Shown: positions 55,231-64,000 of the stretch, piece after piece
Layout: each line of letters opens with the position of its first letter
How positions within the stretch are numbered: the stretch's first letter is position 1
Assembly (NCBI RefSeq): GCF_028769735.1
Contig: NC_088177.1
Location: forward strand, 17,734,599-17,798,598
From: Zonotrichia leucophrys gambelii
Taxonomy: Eukaryota > Chordata > Aves > Passeriformes > Passerellidae
Direction: 5' to 3'
DNA: 64,000 bases
Made by a program: the position numbers and the translations under genes
Notes under the pieces: model-generated
What the model was told of the DNA's origin: nothing
Seen by the model: only the letters and a program-made list of their open reading frames with translations
Database searches by the model: none

Positions 55231-58200
55231 ACCGGCAGGGAGCTCATGACCCTGCTCTGGGCTCCGGGGGCAGCTCGGCACCGTCAGAGCGACCGTACCT
55301 GCCTGCCCTCCCAGAGGGATGTCATCCCTCCCTTACGTAACTGCACACAAGGAAATTCTGCTGTCACATCGCTTCTCTTAATCGAAATGGAATTAATCTG
55401 TTTCTGAGGTTTCACGGTCAGCTGGAACAGGCACACCTCAAACACAGAAACTACATTTTTTAGATTATTGCAGAGAGATGATCTGTCAAACCTCTATGTG
55501 AGACTTTCCCCTCTGCTTTTGGGAGGAGATGTCATGGTGGGAAAGGAGCTGTGTATGACAAGTGTCTTCTCCTGTTCTTTGTCATAGCAGAGAGGTAAAA
55601 TTATTACACAATCCTGTAAATCAGGTCATTCTGTGCATGTTTAATCTGTGAAGGAGACAGAATGTCTCCTTCTTTGTGAGGAGATCTGTGCCTTTGATAA
55701 ATTTGGGGTATTCTGAAAAACAGCTGGACATAGACCTAGGTTTGGTCAACTATTATGAAATTCATGTAGATTAAAGAGTTTTATGTATAGTGATGATAAT
55801 GTCTCTCCATGGACATGATTTTTCTTTGTGTGTGGCTGTATTTAATGTTTTATTTTGGATGACACTGGTATAGCTGTTCCGTTTGCAAATACAATTAGGT
55901 AATGATATTTCAACAGTGGATATGCACTTAAGGTATTTCTGCCAGAGCTGACTTGCTCTCTCAGGAACAGATTGCCAAGCTTTGCTGTTGGGACATTTTC
56001 ATTGAGTCATTGCACCTGCTGGGATGACTACAGCAAGCTGCCGTGCAGCATCTCTGCATGATATGAGGGAGCAGCACCAAATTTTAGATGTGAAAAATGC
56101 ACAGTAAGAAAATGCATGTGGTTGGGATGGTCATGGTGCAGCACATGTGGACTGCTGCAGAACACAGGTGCAGCTGGATCTGAGGTGAAACTTCAGCAAG
56201 GCTTTATCATTAACAAGGCTGATAAGCATCCAGAAAATTTAATTAAGGCACACCGACCATACCAAGGGTAAGGTGGGAATGTGGTACCCGGTTAGGCCAG
56301 CACAGCGTTGCGTGATCTCAGTTCAGAGATGTTTTTCTTGCTGTGTCACCACTGGGAGTTTGAGTTTCATAAGCAGAGTGTGCTGCTGCTCTCTGCAGAC
56401 CTGTTCTTGCCCGCTGCTGCCTGGTGTGGCACCTGCAGTGGGTGCTGTGTGCTGCATTTCATGGAGCAGCTGCAGGCTCTGGGAGGTTCAGCGGGGCTGC
56501 TCACCTGCCGAGCCTTGCAGAGCTTCTCCTTTCGAGGTGTGCTGCTGCTGCTGCAGTGCTGGGAGTGCAAATCCTCTCTCCCTCCTCCTGCCAGGACTGT
56601 GTGCTGCTTCTGTTCACATGCAGCTTCCTGGAATTGTATCAACTCCATCTATTTTCCTGCATGCTCAGGCTTATTGTAGGCTGTGTGCCTTTCTTCCTCC
56701 CCCTCTGGTTTTGTTACATGGCTTTAAATTTTCTTTTTTCAAAACAGGATTTCTACAACTGGCCTGATGAATCCTTTGAAGAAATGGATAGTACATTAGC
56801 TGTCCAGCAGGTATTGCTACTTACATGAAATGTTGTTAATGAGTGCAGTTTCCCAGGTTTTGTGTTCTGGAATATAAAATTGAACAGGGCTTGCTATTTA
56901 TGTGCTTAGGATGTTGCTGCACAGCAGTGAATTTGCTAAGCACCTATGTATTTTGACAAATTAATGGTTAATTTTGTTTCCAGAAATAACTTAAATTCCC
57001 ATGTCTGGTTTAAACAAATCAGATTTAGGAAAATGGTGGGGGTTTCTCTGTTCTTTTACCTGTTTTAATTGAAGAAAGGCATTTTTCAGATCTGGCATTT
57101 TTAATACCAGTTTCCTTACCCTGCCCATCTACTTTTGAACTTTTTAGTCTGTCAATAATTTAAGTAAAAATTAAGCCACTCCAAGATGTAATGTTCTGGA
57201 TATACTTTCTTACTTTTATTACAACAAGATCTAGTTTTATTTCTACTCCCTCCCCAGTATATTCAACAAAACATAAGGGCAGACTGTTCCAACATTGATA
57301 AGATCCTTGAACCTCCTGAAGGCCAGGATGAAGGTGTTTGGAAGTATGAACATTTAAGGTAAAAATCCATCTGTTGTTAATATTCTGTCTTGGTTCTGAA
57401 TTTTGTTCATTGATGCTGGTAGTGAATCTGTTTGAATGTGACACATCAAAACAACTTAAATGAAATTTGATTTTTCCACTGTTAAATATTGGTATTATTT
57501 TCTGAATTCCCTGTTACTTCTAAAGACTTATAATATGCTCTGATCTTAATGTTTTCTTTAAAACAAAATATTTGTACCTCACTTCCTGAATAGGAAGATA
57601 CAGTCATTAATTTCCATAGCACTTTCTCATAGCATTGTCAGTTCTCCATCTCCACTAATGAGTAATGTGATTTCCAGATGCTCCCAGTGCTTTTCCTGAA
57701 ACTAGCAGGCAAATAGGCAGGCACAGCAGGAGTGTCTTACAGTTCTTTTTCTGTTTGTAAGGAAACAGACCTTTTTATCCACTTTTGGTTTTTTAAGTTG
57801 CAGTATAATACTTCCACTAAATGATATGTTAAACTCAAGCTTTGCTGTCAGTGAAGAAATAAAACATAATTGTTTAGCTGAGTAAGAAAACCATCTGCTG
57901 GTATGAAGATCAGAGTGTCTAAGCTGTTTTCTATGAGATACTTGCAGTGAGGAAACTAATAGCTGATTTTGATGCTGCTGTGTTCAATTTCTTTTAGACA
58001 ATTCTGCCTTGAGCTCAATGGACTGGCTGTCAAGCTTCAGGTAATTCTTTTCTTGAGACATTTTGTCAGGGAGGAGACTTTTCTGTTTTGTGTAGATTGC
58101 AGAGCTTTCTTCTAAATACATACATGCAGGGCTAAGCAGTGGTTGGGGGTTTTGTAGTATTTTAAGGGCATATGGCAAATAACCCATTTAGGGGGTGGAC

Positions 58201-61200
58201 AGGGCAAGGAAATTATTTGAAAACATCAGCTCCTTTTTGCTGCTGGGGTTTTTTCTTAACTGAACAATTGTTTTAACAGAGTGAATGTCACCCTGACACG
58301 TGTACTCAGATGACAGCAACTGAACAGTGGATTTTTCTTTGTGCAGCTCATAAAACTCCCAAAGAGGTATGGATGTATTTGGAAAACTGACTCCAGTGAT
58401 GCAGGAATTTTCTTTCACAGTTAATAGGTTCATAAGGAGCCTCTTCAAGGTGGCTTCTCTAGTCAAACTGAGAGCTTATGTGGGTTAAGAATATCATTTG
58501 AGCTGCTCTTCTCATTCTGTAGTGTTTTACAGAGGAACAGGATGAGGTAAAAGGAACTGCTTTTTTACCTCAGTATTAGCAGCTTTGCACATTGTCTCTG
58601 GGTTGGTGTTGATCCTGCCTGAAACTCAAAGGAAAAAAGCTCTTTGTTTAACTGATGGAAGAGTCCATGCTGAGAATGGGCTCTCATCTTCAAACGTTGG
58701 CCTTGATCCACAGAGTAAACCTGACACTCCAAACCTGACTGCATGTGCTCATTCTTAGGGCAGGTACTCCAAAAAAGGTGGTGCAGTCATGAAGATGTTT
58801 CAAGTGGGTTTATCAGCATGGCATTAGCTTGTCTTCCTCCACGTCCAGTTAGTTTAAACTTTGTTCAATCTTCTGTTAAACCACTTGACGCATCTTTTTT
58901 TTTTTTGCCTTCAGAAAGTCTTTGTTGCTTTTGGTAATGATGGTAGTGCAGTTTGTCATATTTATCTTTGTACTTCACCTTCCAGAATAAGGTATTGATT
59001 CTTTTTAACCTCATCTTTCCTGTCCTGTAAGATTTTTTTTTGTTTTGTTCTGGTTTTACTTTCCTGAGATGTTTGTATTTAGCCAACTTTCTTCCACTCT
59101 CTCCTTTAAGCCCTGCCCCTAGTCAGCACCTTGGCATGTCTGGCAGTGTTGTCCTCAGCTGGACTGGAGAACTTCAGGCTTCTTTTTACCTCTGAGCATG
59201 CAGCATTCATCTCCTGTTTTCCATGGCAGTAGCCACCAGCTATGGTCAGAGAGGGGCTGATGGAACCTTAAACTGCTGAGAGAAATGTAGAACTGACAAA
59301 TCTTTTTCCTGAAATTGGTGAATGGACAATGGACATAATTTCTCTCAGTCTGGCTCAGTTCATCTTTTCTTCCTTGAGGTGTACTTGATTGCAGAGCCAG
59401 GGATGGCTTGTTACACACTTAGTTACGTGTATGATTTTAGTTTTCTTTGCCAAATCAAAAAGCACTGATAGATTTAGGTTTGGTTTCAGAGCCTGTAAAA
59501 GAACAAGTCTGGCAACTTGACTGTGTGGGAAACAAATGAGCTGTGAGGTAACAATCATCTTTCCTTTCAGTGTACTCCTAGCATGTATTTTTATTCTACA
59601 GCTTTGCTCAAGAAGAAGCATAGAATTCACTACTCACATGCATAATGGCATTGCCATAGTAACCTTTTCTTGAAATAATTTTCATGGGTTGTGAAGCAGA
59701 GAAAAGAAACAACTCACTTAAGGAGGAAATGTAGTTACACACATATATATATATATGCATATATACATATATATATATATACACACACATATGTATATAT
59801 ATACACACACATATATTTATACCTTTAGACAAGCTATGTGAAACTTTTGGGAATAAAAATGACCAATGAAGTTCAAAGCATCAGAAAATATGATGTTTCT
59901 TTTTAAACAAGTTCTGACAATGTCATGCATGTGCTCACTCACTGTCTGTTTCTGTAGTGTCCTGCTATAGACTACACCAGGCACACACTTGATGGAGCTG
60001 CATGTCTTCTGAATAGCAATAAATATTTCCCCAGCAGGTAAAGACATTTTCTCTTGGGAGGAGGGAGGGGGCTGGAACTTAAGACAGTGACAAAGCCCAG
60101 GGAGAAATGTAATGTATGTGTCATGGACTACTGTTGGAACTATCAAAAATCCTGCAGTTAGGAGGCCTATTGCCACTTCTAAGCCAAGGAAGAAGTCTGG
60201 CTTATTCAAAGTTTGCCATTTACTGGAGCTAAGGGATGCTTTTTATGTAAAAACTGTTTTAGTGATACCTGTTAGTGGTATGGGGCTCCATTGGAGTAGT
60301 GCCCACCTAGACAAGAGGATGGCCTTTGGACAGATGCTGCACCTCAAATGCCTTCAACAGGACAGCACCAAAACCCTCTAGAAGCCAACACCAACCTACT
60401 AGGGGACATGGCAATTGCAGAAGACAAGAGACAGGCAACTGAATGGGCAGGGCACATCAGAGAAAACTTGGAGAAGTCAAACTTGTGCTTCTCTAGGAAT
60501 TCGGCATAGACAAGGAGGTGCAACTGGAAGTATCTTTTTTCTTTCTTTGCCCATAAAGCCTAGAAACCAGAGATCCAGCCTTTACCAGAATAACTGATGA
60601 TGATTAATTACAGGCAGAACTTCTTTGTAGTCAGAGTACAATTTGTAAATGTGGAGCTTGCACCAACAAGTCTAAATTTCATATGCAATTATACAGAATA
60701 GTTTTAACAATCAAAATTTATGTCAACATGTACCTTAGTAGTCACTTCACTAGAGCAGTTGTGTAACCTTTCTCCTGCTGCTTACAGGGTTAGCATAAAG
60801 GAATCCTCTGTAGCCAAATTAGGATCAGTGTGCCGAAGGATTTACAGGATATTTTCACACGCTTACTTTCATCACCGGCAGATATTTGATGAATATGAAG
60901 TAAGTAGTCTGAAATGACATCTTGAAAGCAGGGTATTTACTGAAGTTACAGCTGTGATGGAGTTGTATAATTTTAGTCCTACTAGACTCTCTATATTCAA
61001 ATGAAGGATTGATTACAGTACAGTCCAGTTTTGTAAGAACTGAAAAGCTGTTATACTTACATATACACGCAAAAATTCATTTATGTAATTAGTGTATTTA
61101 GTTGTGGTTTCCCTTCATTTAGATAAAAGGCCAGAATTGGAGGTTTTTCTACAGACAACTCAAATTCATCTTGTATTTAAGAATCCTGAATGTATTCAAG

Positions 61201-61907
61201 CACTGAGTGCAGTTAGTACTGCTTACAAATATATATAATCTCCTGTTTGTGTATGTTGCACAACAGTTAAGGAATTCTAATTGTGTAATTGTAAAGAATC
61301 AGAGTAATTGAGGGCAACTTCTGCACAACCAGTAACTTTTCTTTTTTAATAGGAAAGTAGAAATTAATAGATAGAAAGGAGATAAGGGGTACAGCTAAAT
61401 ATAAAAGGGAACCTTTGCCAAATCTCACTGAAGGATTCTGGAACAATGATTGTGCCCTGTTGTGTTGGAGATAGACAAGAATATATTTAAATATGTAAAA
61501 GTATGGTTCTGAAATTCCTCCTACATGCACTAAGTGCTTTTAAATTGAGCTGTGAACTGAAGCCTCAATTTCAGTAGGTTTCTTAGTATTTGTAGTAACT
61601 ATAAGCAACCAGTAAAGATATAAAAGAAGCAATGACTTTACTAATTAAGTTTGACTAAGACCTATAAATGTAATGAGACAATTACATAAGCAGGCTTTTT
61701 GTTCAGCATGTTCTTCATAATGGTGTAAAATAATTCTTCTGTACATACTGTTTTCTTCCCTTTTTTCACCTCCAGAATGAAACTTTCTTGTGTCACCGGT
61801 TCACTAAGTTTGTGATGAAGTATAATCTGATGTCCAAGGATAACCTGATTGTACCAATTTTGGAAGAAGAAGTGCAAAATTCAGTGTCAGGGGAGAGTGA
61901 GGCATAA
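54708..61907 (+). CDS. MOB4: MOB4 (phocein), STRIPAK-complex MOB family member
   Basis: Adaptor of the striatin/PP2A/GCKIII-kinase (STRIPAK) complex, cytoplasmic and Golgi/synapse-associated. Coding exons: 54708-54767, 56748-56810, 57258-57358, 57998-58040, 58280-58366, 59958-60037, 60788-60899, 61776-61907. They join in frame to 225 codons, the length recalled for the vertebrate protein. The start [20 protein letters not shown] has a second in-frame ATG at codon 3. The Mob/phocein fold spans about residues 40-205. The expected zinc ligands are C92 and C97 (SECHPDTC) and H169 and H174 (SHAYFHH), with the MOB1 spacing kept. Further landmarks are [37 protein letters not shown] and the C-terminus [14 protein letters not shown]. 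It lies in tandem with HSPE1; a spliced HSPE1-MOB4 readthrough is known in human. Confidence 0.97.
54768..56747 (+). other. MOB4 intron 1
   Basis: A 2 kb intron leaving the CpG island. Its last 470 bases are GC-richer, with CTG-rich runs such as GTGCTGCTGCTGCTGCAG. They keep an open plus-strand frame that enters exon 2 in the MOB4 frame (from 56424). No conserved sequence is recognised in that part. Confidence 0.6.
59737..59821. repeat. TA/CA microsatellite in MOB4 intron 5
   Basis: About 85 bases of mixed TA and CA dinucleotides (ACACACATATATATAT, then CATATATACATATATATA, then TACACACACATATG). Likely length-polymorphic. Confidence 0.93.
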
Positions 61908-64000
61908 TGGCAAGAGCAGTACAGAATCCTGTACTGAATATAAACAACACATTAATTATGTACTGTATATATCACTTTAGACACTTCAATCACGTATCTT
62001 CATAGCTTTGTTTAGTATACTTTTTGTATGCTGTGTGCATTGCCTTTTAATATGGGAAATACTTCTAAGTTATTCATGAGCTGTATATTCATCTATGTGG
62101 CACTCATGGTTTTTAAATAAAAGTGGTAGTATCTGTTTATAATGCCTGTTAATAAAAGAATTTACAGTTCTCTAAAAATGCTGCTAAACAATCATTGAAT
62201 TACAATCCTGAAGATGTGTCTGATTGGGTGGGGCAAAAGTGAGATTTCACAGCAAGCCATTTTGTAATGCAGTAGCTATATTAAGTCTTAGTTCAAAGAT
62301 TATCACCTTAAATATATAATTCTGCAGGAAGCTTCTTGCAATGTAGCTTATTCCTAATTTACCTTTTATTTTTTTAAAATGGCTTTGAAGTTTTACTTCT
62401 GGATATGCATATTGCTGTATGTGTACATCCAGATACTAACACAATCTATAGTGTTAACCAAAAGGACAATTTCACTATGGTATTGAACATATATATTCTT
62501 GATAGATATATCTAACACACTTTTTGGACTTTTGTCAGCAGAGGAGGTTTGTGTGCAGCAGGGGACAGGTGCTGTCCTGTTAAGGCAGACTTCTGCTGTT
62601 TCCAGTCCACAACCTCTCTAAAGAATACCTGTGCATATTTATGGCAACTGCTTACAGATTATACCTCAGCTGTTCATGTTACACTACATAACACACTGGC
62701 ACAGTCTCTGCTTGTCAACACATGCTATGTACCTGAAATATCCAACCTGATTCTTTGCAAGAGTTAATTGTGTTTTCAACATATATTTGTTTCTCTTCAT
62801 TTACCTTAACCATATTGACAGAAAGATTGGGATTCATGCTTCTGGTTCCCTATCAGTTTCCCTGTTTGTTTCAAGTTGTGTTTGCAGATTTGCAATAACT
62901 GACAATTTCCATGAGTGCTGCTTAATTGTGTTTTGTCTAGAAAGATAGAATTAAATGTTTTAGAGATGCATATAAGAGAAATACTGCTAAGTGTACATGA
63001 ATGCAGGGTCTAAAAGCAGTAGCAGTGTTCTTGAATGAATTTTGCTTTGCTGTTTAAGAAGTTAGCTTGTTTCTCTGAGGTTGACAGGAGCCCTCTTTAT
63101 TTCTTTCAGCAGGTCACAATGGGCTAGCTCAGCTAGTTTCAGTAATTTATACTTTGTTTTCTACATTACATTTACATGGAAAGAAGGGAGTCCACATATT
63201 TTTACTAAGTGTTTTTTCATAATATACTAAACATGCCTTAAATTCTATTTTTCTTTATATGAATCAAGCACACCTCAAGCAACTGTTATCACCTGGATGT
63301 AAAGGGAATACGAACAATGAGAAAATTGAGAGACTAAGCTTAAGTACTTCAACAGCTGTGTTCTTCAGCAGCTTCTTGTCTCATGTTTATCATTGTATTT
63401 AACTGTCAGCAGGGTAATTGCATGAGATGTTGTCAGAGTGAAGTAGCTTTAGTTACTGTCTATACACTTAGCTGTAACTTGCCTTGTATAGACCAGGTTA
63501 CCTGATTTTGATAGATACCTTGGAGTTTGTACTGTAGGTAGGAGGATGTTTTCTGGAGGCAGTAAAATGTATTTAGCTCGTTGTTGTCTGCTCTAGGACC
63601 ATCCATGTGTTGCTCCTTTGTACAGTCACTCTGCATGTGTATATTGGCCGTGGTGACTGGGACAGGCAAAAACATGGCACTGGTGTTGCTAATTACATTT
63701 CCTCTAAAAAACTGAAGAAAATGATGTGGTGCTCAGGACTGCATTAAAATTTTAAACCTCTTTCTCTTACGCTTTAAGAGTTTAACTTCAAAACAAAACT
63801 CTGGAAGTTTGAATCCTGTTTATTCTCATTCAGATTTGCACTGTAAAATTGACTTGCTATACTAAGCTGATTTTATATAAGGCCTAAGTGAGACACTGCT
63901 TGTATTTTCCCTTGCTATTGTTTACATGAGTACTGTGTACACACATGTGCCTGGATGGTACCATAAAACTTCAGTTAGCCTAAGCAAACCATTGATTTGT
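61908..64000 (+). other. MOB4 3' UTR and downstream flank
   Basis: AT-rich sequence to the right edge. The first 250 bases should be 3' UTR. Beyond the two AATAAA signals I recognise no exon, RNA gene or repeat. It could be extended MOB4 3' UTR or the start of intergenic DNA. Confidence 0.55.
62116..62121 (+). terminator. MOB4 polyadenylation signal (proximal)
   Basis: AATAAA in TTTTAAATAAAAGTGG, about 210 bases after the MOB4 stop. A second AATAAA follows at 62151-62156. Longer 3' UTR forms are possible. Confidence 0.65.

Noticed and set aside
54195..55407. Long frames (up to 343 codons) on both strands around MOB4 exon 1
   Set aside because: Same GC-bias effect; the only supported coding is the 60-base MOB4 exon 1.

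Overview
The window is vertebrate nuclear DNA and almost certainly avian. It holds five intron-rich genes whose exons translate to near-identical copies of the vertebrate proteins SF3B1, COQ10B, HSPD1, HSPE1 and MOB4. The interspersed repeats are CR1 LINE fragments ending in the ATTCTATGAT/ATTCTGTGAT-type tail typical of birds, plus one avian ERV-type LTR. Introns are short for a vertebrate and CpG islands mark every promoter. The gene order matches the conserved tetrapod block (on chicken chromosome 7 and human chromosome 2q33, from general knowledge).

Layout. 1-18175 (minus): the 5' two thirds of SF3B1, exons 1-16 (787 codons), with the 3' third lying outside the left edge. 17.4-18.4 kb: SF3B1 CpG-island promoter. 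18.4-23.8 kb: divergent intergenic DNA. 23828-33878 (plus): COQ10B, five coding exons. 33.9-36.3 kb: convergent 3' ends of COQ10B and HSPD1. 36274-44268 (minus): HSPD1, eleven coding exons, 573 codons. 44.4-46.1 kb: a shared head-to-head CpG-island promoter with a perfect four-unit heat-shock element and two NRF1 palindromes. 45649-49531 (plus): HSPE1, four coding exons, 102 codons, the first exon coding only for the initiator Met. 49.5-54.7 kb: intergenic. 54708-61907 (plus): MOB4, eight coding exons, 225 codons. 61.9-64 kb: MOB4 3' UTR and flank.

How the genes relate. HSPD1 (Hsp60) and HSPE1 (Hsp10) are the two halves of the mitochondrial chaperonin and are driven from one bidirectional promoter whose visible sites fit heat-shock and mitochondrial-biogenesis control. 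COQ10B is also mitochondrial (coenzyme Q binding) but has its own promoter. SF3B1 (U2 snRNP branch-site recognition) and MOB4 (STRIPAK complex) are housekeeping genes joined to the block by synteny only.

Exon boundaries were set by eye from GT/AG sites, reading-frame continuity and known protein sequence. Lengths close exactly for HSPD1 (573), HSPE1 (102) and MOB4 (225). I found no previously undescribed genetic system. The points worth a second look are regulatory architecture, two weak splice donors, a possible divergent promoter transcript, an alternative MOB4 5' reading frame, inverted repeats, and transposon insertions.
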